A stretch of 64,000 bases of DNA from Terrimesophilobacter mesophilus (GTDB lineage: Bacteria; Actinomycetota; Actinomycetes; Actinomycetales; Microbacteriaceae): assembly GCF_014200375.1 (NCBI RefSeq), contig NZ_JACHBP010000001.1, positions 1,116,001-1,180,000 on the forward strand, in the 5' to 3' direction. Under the pieces are notes generated by a model. It was given only the letters and a program-made list of their open reading frames with translations, searched no databases and was not told where the DNA came from. The position numbers were made by a program, and so were the translations under genes. The stretch's first letter is position 1. The number at the start of each line of letters is the position of its first letter. Positions 28,512-36,705 of the stretch are shown here, piece by piece.

Positions 28512-29819
28512 GTGGTTCCTGCTCACCGGTCTCGCTCCCTGTCGAAGCGACCCATAGTCCTCCTGTTCGCAGCGCTCTTCGCGGCCCTCGCCTTCTCCAT
28601 GACGGCGGTTGTTCCGGCCCACGCCGATGAGACGAACACCGACAAGTACCAATACATCTTCAGTGGCAACGTCAAGTACAACGACAAGCCGCTGGACGCG
28701 GTCAAGATCACGGTGTCCGGGGGCGGATACTCCGCCGACGTCCTCACCGATGAGAAGGGCCAGTGGAAGGTCGGCGTCCCCGACAAGAAGAAGTACGACA
28801 TCACGCTCGACGAGTCGACCCTTCCCAAGGGTGTCATCGTCACCGAGGGCAACACGATCGAGGCCGAGTTCGGACTGACGAACAACAAGACGGTCAACTT
28901 CTTCCTCGGCGAAGGCGTCCGCCAGACCGTGAGCTTCTTCGACCAGTTCGTCAGCCGCGTCATGAGCGGGTTGAACTTCGGGCTCATGCTCGCCCTCGCC
29001 TCGATCGGCCTGACCCTCGTGTTCGGAACGACCGGCATCGCCAACTTCGCGCACGCCGAAATGGTGACATTCGGGGCGCTCATGGCACTCACGTTCGGTG
29101 TCGTCCTGAGCTGGCCGCTCTGGATCGCCTTCCCGCTGGCGGTGGTTCTCACCGGAGCACTCGGCTGGGCGCAGGACGTCGGACTCTGGAAACCATTGCG
29201 AATAAAGGGCTTGAGCACAGTCCAGCTCATGATCGTGAGCATCGGGTTGTCGCTCGGCCTTCGCTACATCTTCCAGTACTTCTATGGCGGCAAGACCTAC
29301 CAGCTGCCGGACTCCGGATCCACCAAGATCACTCTCCTCGGGCCGATTGCCCTGTCGGCCACCGACATGGTCAGCATGGCGATCAGCATCGTGGTGCTCG
29401 TCGGCGTCGCGTACTGGCTGCAGAAGACGAAGACCGGCAAGGCGACCAGGGCGATCGCGGACAACGCGACCCTCGCATCCGCATCCGGCATCGACGTCGA
29501 CCGCGTCGTCCGGTTCGTCTGGATCTTCGGTTCGGCTCTCGCCGGCCTCTCCGGCATCCTGTGGGCGTACTTCCGTCCAGGGATCAAGTGGGACATGGGA
29601 TGGCAGATCCTGCTCCTGATCTTCGCGGCGGTCGTGCTCGGCGGACTCGGCACCGCCTACGGGGCACTCGTCGGTTCGATCATCGTCGGACTCCTCGTCG
29701 AGCTCTCCACGCTGTGGATCCCCTCCGACCTCAAGTACGTCGGAGCGTTCGTCGTTCTCATCGTGGTCCTGCTGTTCCGACCGCAGGGTCTCCTCGGTCG
29801 ACGCGAGAGAATAGGTTAG
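28512..29819 (+). CDS. livH: Branched-chain amino acid ABC transporter permease LivH with secreted N-terminal domain
   Basis: This is the first permease of a high-affinity branched-chain amino acid (or related amide) importer. I chose GTG 28512, four bases after GGAGG. It opens a signal peptide (about 1-38, cleaved after AHA). An extracytoplasmic domain of about 90 residues resembling a carboxypeptidase-regulatory/transthyretin fold follows (YIFSGNVKYNDKPLDAVK, DEKGQWKVGVPDK). The LivH core starts near residue 125 (NFGLMLALASIGLTLVFGTTG, NFAHAEMVTFGA) and ends RPQGLLGRRERIG. An upstream in-frame ATG at 28452 is less likely. It is followed by livM, livG and livF. Confidence 0.92.
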   Translation: MVPAHRSRSLSKRPIVLLFAALFAALAFSMTAVVPAHADETNTDKYQYIFSGNVKYNDKPLDAVKITVSGGGYSADVLTDEKGQWKVGVPDKKKYDITLDESTLPKGVIVTEGNTIEAEFGLTNNKTVNFFLGEGVRQTVSFFDQFVSRVMSGLNFGLMLALASIGLTLVFGTTGIANFAHAEMVTFGALMALTFGVVLSWPLWIAFPLAVVLTGALGWAQDVGLWKPLRIKGLSTVQLMIVSIGLSLGLRYIFQYFYGGKTYQLPDSGSTKITLLGPIALSATDMVSMAISIVVLVGVAYWLQKTKTGKATRAIADNATLASASGIDVDRVVRFVWIFGSALAGLSGILWAYFRPGIKWDMGWQILLLIFAAVVLGGLGTAYGALVGSIIVGLLVELSTLWIPSDLKYVGAFVVLIVVLLFRPQGLLGRRERIG

Positions 29820-29827
29820 GAGTTTTC

Positions 29828-30811
29828 ATGGACTGGGGCGCAATCTTCTCCAACACCGTCGTCTGGATCATCAGCCCGGAGACCATCGCCTATGCGCTGG
29901 CAACGGTCGGCCTCGCGGTGCATTTCGGCTACGCCGGACTCCTCAACTTCGGGCAGGCCGGGTTCATGGCTCTCGGCGCCTACGGCTACGCCATCTCGAT
30001 CCTGAGCTTCGGCTTCCCCTGGTGGGCAGGCATCCTCGTCGGGATGGCCGCCTCGGTCGTCTTCGCATTGATCCTCGGTATCCCGACGCTTCGTCTCCGC
30101 GCCGACTATCTCGCCATCGCGACGATCGCGGCAGCGGAAGTCGTCCGTCTGCTGTTCCAGACAACGGTGTTCGATGCGTTCACGAACTCCGCGGATGGCC
30201 TCGGCGGCTACCACGAGGGCTTCCGCGCGGCGAACCCGATCCCCAAGGGGGTCTACGGCTTCGGCCCGTTCACCTACAACGAGACCGACTGGTGGGTACG
30301 GATCTTCGGTATCCTGCTGCTGGCCGTCGTCATCCTGCTCACCTGGCTTCTCATGCGCAGCCCGTGGGGCCGCGTCGTCAAGGGAATCCGTGAGGACGAG
30401 GATGCCGTGCGCGCGCTCGGCAAGAACGTCTTCTCCTACAAGATGCAGGCGCTCATCCTCGGTGGCGTGTTCGGCTCCCTGGGCGGTGTCGTCTTCGCGC
30501 TCCCCTCCGCGGTCGTCCCCGGAGCCTACGTGCCGTCGCTCACGTTCTTCCTCTGGACGGTGCTCCTCCTCGGCGGCGCCGCGACGATCTTCGGGCCGGT
30601 CGTCGGGTCCGTCCTGTTCTGGATCATCATGTCGTTCCTCGCGAACGTGCTCCCCCGCATGGCGGACGCCGGCTGGCTGCCGTTCATGACGAACGCGCAG
30701 GCGAGCATCGCGCGCTACATCCTCGTGGGCATCGCACTCATGCTCATCGTGGTATTCAGACCGCAGGGAATCCTCGGCAACAAGAAGGAGTTGACCTTCA
30801 ATGCCCGCTGA
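29828..30811 (+). CDS. livM: Branched-chain amino acid ABC transporter permease LivM
   Basis: This second permease has 327 residues and about eight to nine membrane helices. The family landmarks are LNFGQAGFMALGAYGYA, RLRADYLAIATIAAAEVVR and the cytoplasmic coupling loop SPWGRVVKGIREDEDAVRALGKN, which contacts the ATPases. The start ATG at 29828 has AGGAG overlapping the livH stop region. The last 11 bases overlap livG. It forms a heterodimeric pore with LivH. Confidence 0.95.
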   Translation: MDWGAIFSNTVVWIISPETIAYALATVGLAVHFGYAGLLNFGQAGFMALGAYGYAISILSFGFPWWAGILVGMAASVVFALILGIPTLRLRADYLAIATIAAAEVVRLLFQTTVFDAFTNSADGLGGYHEGFRAANPIPKGVYGFGPFTYNETDWWVRIFGILLLAVVILLTWLLMRSPWGRVVKGIREDEDAVRALGKNVFSYKMQALILGGVFGSLGGVVFALPSAVVPGAYVPSLTFFLWTVLLLGGAATIFGPVVGSVLFWIIMSFLANVLPRMADAGWLPFMTNAQASIARYILVGIALMLIVVFRPQGILGNKKELTFNAR

Positions 30812-31691
30812 CACCAACACCACGCGATCGACAGGGCTCCACGTCGGAGAGATCCGACCCGGTGTCCCCAAGGTGGATCCGATCATCGTCGCCGACAACA
30901 TCACCCGCAGTTTCGGTGGCCTGAAGGCCGTCGACGTCGAACACCTCGAGATCCCGCGCAACGCGATCACTGCCCTCATCGGCCCGAACGGCGCAGGCAA
31001 GACGACGCTGTTCAACCTGCTCACCGGCTTCGACAAGCCGGACACGGGCAGCTGGAGCTTCGACGGGAAGGCGCTGGCCGGCGTGCCGGCCTTCAAGACG
31101 AGCCGCATGGGCCAGGTGCGCACATTCCAGCTCACGAAGGCCCTCGCGATGCTCACGGTGCTCGAGAACATGAAGCTCGGCGCGAAGGGCCAGGCCGGCG
31201 AGAACTTCTGGGTGTCGCTCCTGCCGTGGCTGTGGCGCAAACAGGATGACGAGATCGAGCAGAAGGCGCTGAAGCTCCTCGAGCGGTTCAAGCTCGACGC
31301 GAAACAGGATGACTTCGCGGCGGAGCTCTCCGGCGGCCAGCGGAAACTCCTGGAGATGGCCCGCGCGCTCATGAGCGATCCGACGCTCGTCATGCTCGAC
31401 GAGCCCATGGCCGGTGTCAACCCCGCGCTCACGCAGTCGCTCCTGGACCACATCCTCGGACTCAAGGCGGAGGGCATGACCGTGCTCTTCGTCGAACACG
31501 ACATGCACATGGTGCGCCACATCTCGGACTGGGTCATCGTGATGGCCGAGGGTCGGGTCGTCGCCGAGGGGCCACCGGATGTCGTCATGAAGAACCCCGC
31601 CGTCATCGATGCCTACCTGGGCAGCCACCTCGACAGCGACATCGGAGTCGTCACGGGCCGCGTAGGGGTCGTCAAGGAGAAGAAGAAGTGA
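30801..31691 (+). CDS. livG: Branched-chain amino acid ABC transporter ATP-binding protein LivG
   Basis: LivG is one of the two ATPases that power the importer. The 296-residue protein has Walker A GPNGAGKTT near residue 63, signature LSGGQRKLLEMARAL and Walker B PTLVMLDEPMAGVNP, and the H-loop in LFVEHDMHMVRHI. An N-terminal extension of about 28 residues and a C-terminal tail ending EKKK exceed the minimal domain. The ATG lies inside the end of livM. The TGA overlaps the GTG of livF (GTGA). Confidence 0.95.
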   Translation: MPADTNTTRSTGLHVGEIRPGVPKVDPIIVADNITRSFGGLKAVDVEHLEIPRNAITALIGPNGAGKTTLFNLLTGFDKPDTGSWSFDGKALAGVPAFKTSRMGQVRTFQLTKALAMLTVLENMKLGAKGQAGENFWVSLLPWLWRKQDDEIEQKALKLLERFKLDAKQDDFAAELSGGQRKLLEMARALMSDPTLVMLDEPMAGVNPALTQSLLDHILGLKAEGMTVLFVEHDMHMVRHISDWVIVMAEGRVVAEGPPDVVMKNPAVIDAYLGSHLDSDIGVVTGRVGVVKEKKK

Positions 31692-32434
31692 ACGCAGCGG
31701 ACAACGCCCAACTCGTCGTCAGCGTCGAGGATCTGACCGCGGGCTACCTCCCGGGGGTCAACATCCTGAACAACTGCTCGCTCACCGCGAAGCAGGGCGA
31801 ACTCATCGGCATCATCGGACCGAACGGCGCCGGAAAGTCGACGCTGCTCAAGGCGATCTTCGGCCAGGTGAAGATCCGCGGAGGACGAATCGTCCTGAAC
31901 GGCGAGGACATCACCGGCCTGCGGGCGAACAAGCTCGTCGCGCGCGGAGTGGGCTATGTCCCGCAGAACGACAACGTGTTCCCGAGCCTCACGATCGAAG
32001 AGAACCTTCAGATGGGGCTCTATCAGAACCCGAAGATCTACGACGAGCGCCTCGAGTTCGTCAGCTCGATCTTCTCGGAGCTCACCACCCGCCTGAAGCA
32101 GCGTGCAGGCTCGCTCTCCGGCGGTGAGCGCCAGATGGTGGCGATGTCGCGCGCTCTCATGATGGAACCGCACGTGCTGCTCCTCGACGAGCCGTCTGCC
32201 GGCCTGTCACCCGTGCGCCAGGACGAGGCCTTCATCCGCGTCTCCGACATCAACAAGGCTGGAGTGACCACGATCATGGTCGAGCAGAACGCACGGCGCT
32301 GCCTGCAGCTCTGCGACCGCGCGTACGTCCTCGACCAGGGCACGGATGCCTACACGGGCACGGGGCGCGATCTGCTGCACGATCCGAAGGTCATCAGCCT
32401 CTACCTCGGTACGCTCGGCGAGGACGCCGCGTAA
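31688..32434 (+). CDS. livF: Branched-chain amino acid ABC transporter ATP-binding protein LivF
   Basis: LivF is the second ATPase of the importer, 248 residues from a GTG that overlaps the livG stop. It has Walker A GPNGAGKSTLL, the Q-loop in VPQNDNVFPSLTIEENL, signature LSGGERQMVAMSRAL and Walker B LLLDEPSAGLSP, with VEQNARR after it. It closes the livHMGF operon, and a strong terminator follows at 32453-32480. Confidence 0.95.
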   Translation: MNAADNAQLVVSVEDLTAGYLPGVNILNNCSLTAKQGELIGIIGPNGAGKSTLLKAIFGQVKIRGGRIVLNGEDITGLRANKLVARGVGYVPQNDNVFPSLTIEENLQMGLYQNPKIYDERLEFVSSIFSELTTRLKQRAGSLSGGERQMVAMSRALMMEPHVLLLDEPSAGLSPVRQDEAFIRVSDINKAGVTTIMVEQNARRCLQLCDRAYVLDQGTDAYTGTGRDLLHDPKVISLYLGTLGEDAA

Positions 32435-32452
32435 CCGGACCTGAACAGTCGA

Positions 32453-32480
32453 AAGGCCCCGACCTTGCGGTCGGGGCCTT
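32453..32480. terminator. Bidirectional terminator between livF and livK
   Basis: A perfect 12-bp stem (arm AAGGCCCCGACC, loop TTGC) is followed by TCCTCAC on the plus strand and flanked by A/T bases. It lies between two convergent genes and should end both transcripts. Confidence 0.85.
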
Positions 32481-32500
32481 CCTCACTTCAGTGCGTCAAC

Positions 32501-33775
32501 TCAGTTGATGCGCTTGTGGTGGTTGGTTGCGTCGTACTGGAAGATACCAATGGTCGCTTCCGTCGGGTCGCCGGCGTCGTCGAACTTGACGCCACCGGAG
32601 TAGCCGTCGTAGTCCACGACTCCGCCACCGTTGATGATCGTGGCCGCCGACTTGAAGTCGGTCGCCTTCTCACCGTTGCCCGAGCCGCCGGAGACTTCCT
32701 GCAGCTTGGTCGCGATGTCTGCACCCTTGACCGACTTGGCCGCGAGAGCAGCCAGTGCGAGGAGCACGACGGCGTCGTACGACTCAGCTGCATAGCTGAA
32801 GTCATCGCCCATGTCCTTGCCGTTGTTGGCCTCGGAGTACGCAGCCTTGACGCGCTGCTGGAAGTCGTCAGTCAGCACGGGACCAGGGGTCGTACCCTTG
32901 GCACCGGTCATGACGCCTGCCGGGAGCTGGTCGCCGTACTGCTTGAGGTTTCCATCAACCAGGTACAGCTTGCTGGTGTCGAATCCGGCATCCTTCAGCG
33001 CGGGGATGATCGTGAGCGCCTCATCGAAGGTGATGAGAGCGATCGCGTCCGGCTTCTGCGCCATGATCGTCGAGATCTGCGACGTGAAGGTGGTGTCACC
33101 CGTGTTGTAGAACTCGGTGGCCACAACCTTGCCGCCCGCTTCCGTGAACGTCTTGTCGGTGACCTTCTGGAGGCCGGTGCCGTAGGCGTCGTTGATGGCG
33201 AGGATGCCCAGCGTGCTGGCGCCGTCGGCAGCAATCAGGTTACCCAGAACCTCACCCTGGAGGAGGTCGGACGGAGCTGTACGCCAGTACAGGTTGTTGT
33301 CATCCCACGTCGTGAAGTCCGGGGATGTGTTGGCCGGCGAGAACTCGATGACGCCCGCACCGGTGATCTGGTCGATCACGAGCTTGGACACACCGGATGC
33401 CGCTGCGCCGACGATGGCCGAAACACCCTCGCTGAGGAGGTTCGGAACCGTCGTGGCATATGCCTTGTTGTCGGGGTCGCCCGAGTCACCATACGTGACG
33501 TCGATGGTGATACCCATCTTCGCCTCGTTGATCTCCTTGACGGCGAGGGCGACGCCACCTTCCTCGGGCGGGCCGAGGAATGCGAGGTTACCGGTCTGCG
33601 GAAGCAGGGTGCCGATCTTCAGAGTGAGGTCCTGCGTGGGGCCCTTGTCTCCACCGGTGTCTGCCGGCGTGCAGCCACTGAGAACCAGTGCTCCAACTCC
33701 GACAACAGCGATGCTTCCGAGAACCGACTTCAGTCCCTTCGGGCGGGAGGCCGAGGCCTTCGCGAATACGCTCAT
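32501..33775 (-). CDS. livK: Branched-chain amino acid-binding lipoprotein (LivK-like)
   Basis: This is a 424-residue type-I periplasmic-binding-fold lipoprotein that delivers substrate to LivHMGF. The signal peptide ends in the lipobox VLSGC, and the ligand fold starts with LKIGTLLPQTGNLAFLGPPEEGG. The start ATG at 33775 follows AAGGAG with 5-6 bases of spacing. It converges on livF. Two to three GTTAC/GTAAC elements lie about 100-130 bases upstream (33871-33902). Leucine, isoleucine or valine is the likely ligand, but urea or amides would look similar. Confidence 0.93.
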   Translation of the reverse strand: MSVFAKASASRPKGLKSVLGSIAVVGVGALVLSGCTPADTGGDKGPTQDLTLKIGTLLPQTGNLAFLGPPEEGGVALAVKEINEAKMGITIDVTYGDSGDPDNKAYATTVPNLLSEGVSAIVGAAASGVSKLVIDQITGAGVIEFSPANTSPDFTTWDDNNLYWRTAPSDLLQGEVLGNLIAADGASTLGILAINDAYGTGLQKVTDKTFTEAGGKVVATEFYNTGDTTFTSQISTIMAQKPDAIALITFDEALTIIPALKDAGFDTSKLYLVDGNLKQYGDQLPAGVMTGAKGTTPGPVLTDDFQQRVKAAYSEANNGKDMGDDFSYAAESYDAVVLLALAALAAKSVKGADIATKLQEVSGGSGNGEKATDFKSAATIINGGGVVDYDGYSGGVKFDDAGDPTEATIGIFQYDATNHHKRIN

Positions 33776-33870
33776 GTTGCTCCTTGCGTTTCGAATGTGC
33801 TGACACGACAGAATCTCTCTGGCGTTCCTGTAAGGGTATTGACTATCGGAGTCCAACTCCACCACTGGGG

Positions 33871-33902
33871 GTTACAGGCGGGTAACACAGCCGAATCGTT
33901 AC
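33871..33902. promoter_or_regulatory. GlnR-box-like GTTAC/GTAAC elements upstream of livK
   Basis: GTTAC (33871-33875), six bases, GTAAC (33882-33886), eleven bases, GTTAC (33898-33902). The GTnAC-n6-GnAAC arrangement resembles the actinobacterial GlnR box for nitrogen control. The sites also form short inverted repeats, so another dimeric regulator is possible. Confidence 0.35.
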
Positions 33903-33919
33903 CTTTCGTGACCTGAATC

Positions 33920-33935
33920 ACCCCCGACCGGGGGT
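33920..33935. terminator. Short hairpin after the second binding-protein gene
   Basis: A 6-bp G/C stem (ACCCCC, loop GACC, GGGGGT) lies 28 bases beyond the stop at 33963. No T-tract follows, so termination would be partial and read-through into livK is possible. Confidence 0.4.
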
Positions 33936-33962
33936 AGAGCAATCAGTCGACGATCGCGCGAT

Positions 33963-35243
33963 TCAACCGGCGATGACGGTCGAGACGAACGAGAACTTGT
34001 TGTTCGATCCGTAGCGGTAGATCCCGTAGGTCGCCGGATGCGGGTCGCCGGCCGTGTCGAAACCGATCGGTCCCGAAATGCCGTCGTAGTCGATGTCGGT
34101 TCTCGTCTTGAGGACGTCGAGGCACTCACCGTAACTCGTGCACTTGATCCCGCCGGACGACACCGCGGTCAGCGCGGCGGCGACGGATCGCCCGCTGTCG
34201 TCGCCGGCCACGGTCGCAGCGAGCGCGGCGAGGATCGTGGCGTCATACGCCTCCGCGGCGTAGCGGAAGTCCTTCACCGCGGGGTCTGCGCTCTTCACCC
34301 GCTTCTGGAACGCGGCATCCGGGATGGCACCCTCCAGGATCCCGTTGACGTTCTCGAGCGTCCCCTTCGGCAGCGCCTGGGAGTAGTCGGCCAGATTCTG
34401 GCTCGTCAGCCACAGCTTCGCTCCACCCAGTTCCGCCTTGGTCAATGCCAGAAGGATCGCCTTGTTCTTGGTCATGGCACTGAACGGACTGACGAGCACG
34501 ATGACATCCGGCTCGGCCGCGTTGACCACCGAGATGATCTTGTCCGCGTCGTTCGTCGTCTCGGAGAACCCGACCTTGGCCACGAGCGTGCCGCCGACTT
34601 CGGTGAGACCCTGCGCGAGCTGGTCGCGGACGGCGCGACCGACGTCATCCGTGTAGTAGATGATCGCGACCTTGTGATCCTTCCCCGCCACCTCGGCAAG
34701 GGCGGCCCCCTCGAGGGCTTCGGAGGGGATCGTGCGGAACAGCAGCCCGTTGTCCTGCAGCCCGGTGAGGGCCGGACTCGTCGCCGACGGGGAGATCATC
34801 GCGACCCCGGCGGCCACCGCCCTGGGCAGCAGCCTCTCCGCGAGCACGGATGACGATGGGCCGATGATGACGTCGGCCTTCTTGGCCATGAGATCGTCGA
34901 AGGACTTCTCCGCCTTCGTGGAGGATGCGTCGCCGGAGTCGCGGTGATAGGCCACGACCGGCTTCCCGTTGACCCCACCCGCTTCGTTGATCTCCCGGAC
35001 GGCCAGTTCGACGCCCGCGTCCTGGGCGCGGGCGAGGAAACTCGTACTCCCGGTCGTGGGAAACAGCGTGCCGATCCTGAGAACCCCGTCGCCGCGGGGC
35101 GTCGCGGACGGGCTCGGGCTGGCCGTGGTCGGAACCGGCATGGGCTCAGGCGCGCACGCCGCAAGTCCCGCGCACAGCGAGCCGATGGCGACCGCGATGA
35201 GCGCGCGCATCCGCAGGGTGGAGGCGGAAGTACGGTGCGGCAC
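33963..35243 (-). CDS. Second type-I substrate-binding lipoprotein (LivK-like)
   Basis: This 426-residue lipoprotein has the lipobox GLAACAPEP, a proline/serine-rich linker, and a periplasmic-binding fold beginning VLRIGTLFPTTGSTSFLARAQDAGVELAVREIN. It resembles LivK in architecture (FRYAAEAYDATILAALA near the C-terminus) but is clearly divergent in sequence, with a CTSYGEC cysteine pair not seen in LivK. It may give LivHMGF a second ligand. The listed start is GTG 35243 without an obvious ribosome-binding site; ATG at 35210 is the alternative and still leaves a complete signal peptide. Confidence 0.85.
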   Translation of the reverse strand: MPHRTSASTLRMRALIAVAIGSLCAGLAACAPEPMPVPTTASPSPSATPRGDGVLRIGTLFPTTGSTSFLARAQDAGVELAVREINEAGGVNGKPVVAYHRDSGDASSTKAEKSFDDLMAKKADVIIGPSSSVLAERLLPRAVAAGVAMISPSATSPALTGLQDNGLLFRTIPSEALEGAALAEVAGKDHKVAIIYYTDDVGRAVRDQLAQGLTEVGGTLVAKVGFSETTNDADKIISVVNAAEPDVIVLVSPFSAMTKNKAILLALTKAELGGAKLWLTSQNLADYSQALPKGTLENVNGILEGAIPDAAFQKRVKSADPAVKDFRYAAEAYDATILAALAATVAGDDSGRSVAAALTAVSSGGIKCTSYGECLDVLKTRTDIDYDGISGPIGFDTAGDPHPATYGIYRYGSNNKFSFVSTVIAG

Positions 35244-35263
35244 GCGTGAAGACTACCGAAGCA

Positions 35264-36202
35264 TCAGCCCGGCAGCGGTGAGGCGCGTCGGACCGAGCGG
35301 GTGTGGTGGACCATATCGGTGCTCAGGATGACGAGGGCCAGCCACACGAGCGAGAATCCGATCCACCGCTCGAGCGGCATCGCCTCGTGCAGGATGAACG
35401 TCCCGATGAGGAACTGGAGTATCGGCGTGAGGTACTGGACGAAACCGATGACGATGAGCGGAAGACGTCTGGCCGCCGCCGCGAAGAGCAGGAGCGGAAC
35501 CGAGGTGACAATGCCTGCAGCCGCCAGGAGGACGGTGTTCGCCACCCCCGCGGTTCCGAACACGACTCCGGTCGTCGCCCCGACGAAGACGAGTTGCACG
35601 ATGGCTATGGGAGTAAGCCAGGCGGTCTCGACGGCGAGGCCGGTCACGGCATCCACTCTCGGGCCGACCCGCTTCTTCGCGAGGCCGTACAGGCCGAAGG
35701 AGAACGCCAGGGCGAGTGAGATCCAGGGGAACGAGCCGTAGTTCACGGCGAGGACGATGACCGCGACTCCACTCACACCGACGGCGACCCACTGGGTCAC
35801 CCGCAGCCTCTCGTGCAGCACGATCACTCCGAGCAGGACGGTCACGATCGGGTTGATGAAGTATCCGAGCGCCGCCTCGTTCACCCGCCCCGACACGACC
35901 GCGATGACGTACACCTGCCAGTTGATGAACACGAGCACGCCGGCCAGACCGAGAGTCAGCATGGTCCTGCGATCGCGCAGGAGCCTGCGCAGCGCCCCCC
36001 AGCTTCGCATCACCAGGATGATGAGTGCGCAGAAGATGACCGAGAACAGCACCCGCCAGGCGACGATCTCGAACGGACCCGCGGGCGCCAGCACGAGGAA
36101 GTAGATGGGCATGAAGCCCCAGAACCCGTATGCGGCGAATGCGAACAGCATGCCGCCTCGCTGCTCGAAGGCAGGGGCCGTCGTGGGCTGTGATTGGGAC
36201 AT
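35264..36202 (-). CDS. rarD: EamA-family transporter RarD
   Basis: This 312-residue protein has ten hydrophobic helices in two EamA repeats. RarD landmarks are GFWGFMPIYF near the N-terminus, WRVLFSVIFCALI, INWQVYVIAV and GYFINPIVTVLLGVIVLHERL. It is a drug/metabolite superfamily exporter whose substrate is unknown. I chose ATG 36202 over the in-frame GTG at 36211 because TAGAGT (36210-36215) lies 7 bases upstream, matching the local leaderless pattern. It is monocistronic, separated from groES by a hairpin. Confidence 0.9.
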   Translation of the reverse strand: MSQSQPTTAPAFEQRGGMLFAFAAYGFWGFMPIYFLVLAPAGPFEIVAWRVLFSVIFCALIILVMRSWGALRRLLRDRRTMLTLGLAGVLVFINWQVYVIAVVSGRVNEAALGYFINPIVTVLLGVIVLHERLRVTQWVAVGVSGVAVIVLAVNYGSFPWISLALAFSFGLYGLAKKRVGPRVDAVTGLAVETAWLTPIAIVQLVFVGATTGVVFGTAGVANTVLLAAAGIVTSVPLLLFAAAARRLPLIVIGFVQYLTPILQFLIGTFILHEAMPLERWIGFSLVWLALVILSTDMVHHTRSVRRASPLPG

Positions 36203-36223
36203 CGGGTTCACTCTACGGCCATG

Positions 36224-36258
36224 ACGAAGGCCCGCCGAACCAGTCGACGGGCCTTCGT
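36224..36258. terminator. groES terminator hairpin
   Basis: A perfect 11-bp stem (arm ACGAAGGCCCG, 13-base loop) begins 13 bases after the groES stop. It overlaps the upstream region of rarD, so it lies between the two genes. Confidence 0.7.
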
Positions 36259-36270
36259 TGGAGCGTTTGG

Positions 36271-36567
36271 CTAGCGGACGACCACCGCGAGGACGTCGCG
36301 CGCGGAGAGGACGAGAAGGTCGTCTCCACCGAACTTGACCTCGGTGCCGCCGTACTTCGAGTAGATGACCTTGTCACCCACAGCGATGTCGAGCGGGACG
36401 CGGTTGCCGTTGTCATCGATGCGTCCGGGACCGACGGCGATGACCTCGCCCTCCTGCGGCTTCTCTTTCGCGGTGTCAGGAATGACGAGACCGGATGCTG
36501 TGACCTGTTCTGCATCGACCTGCTTGATGACAATGCGATCCTCGAGCGGCTTGATGGACACCGACAC
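36271..36567 (-). CDS. groES: Co-chaperonin GroES
   Basis: GroES caps GroEL during protein folding. The 98-residue product shows the family blocks [11 protein letters not shown], the mobile loop near [20 protein letters not shown], and [15 protein letters not shown]. It starts at GTG 36567 after GAGG with a 7-base spacing. Two CIRCE operators lie upstream, so HrcA repression is expected. No groEL follows; rarD is next. The position near tsaD matches mycobacteria, where groEL1 is adjacent, so groEL has probably been lost or moved from this locus. Confidence 0.96.
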   Translation of the reverse strand: MSVSIKPLEDRIVIKQVDAEQVTASGLVIPDTAKEKPQEGEVIAVGPGRIDDNGNRVPLDIAVGDKVIYSKYGGTEVKFGGDDLLVLSARDVLAVVVR

Positions 36568-36606
36568 GGTTGACCTCTTCTTTCTTACACGTGAAAAATT
36601 CGTGGG

Positions 36607-36633
36607 TTAGCACTCTCACTGCGAGTGTGCCAG
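36607..36633. promoter_or_regulatory. CIRCE element 1 (HrcA operator)
   Basis: On the minus strand the half-sites are CTGGCACAC and GAGTGCTAA with a 9-base spacer, against the consensus TTAGCACTC-N9-GAGTGCTAA. One half is perfect and the other matches at 6 of 9 positions. It lies about 40 bases before the groES start. Confidence 0.8.
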
Positions 36634-36652
36634 AACAACTGTACTCGTGACG

Positions 36653-36679
36653 CTGGCACTCATGCAACGTGAGTGCCAA
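36653..36679. promoter_or_regulatory. CIRCE element 2 (HrcA operator)
   Basis: On the minus strand the half-sites are TTGGCACTC and GAGTGCCAG with a 9-base spacer, matching the CIRCE consensus at 8 and 7 of 9 positions. It is 46 bases further upstream than element 1 and only 27 bases before the divergent methyltransferase start, so it could influence both genes. Confidence 0.75.
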
Positions 36680-36705
36680 TTCGACCGCGATGCGAGAATG
36701 GGGCG

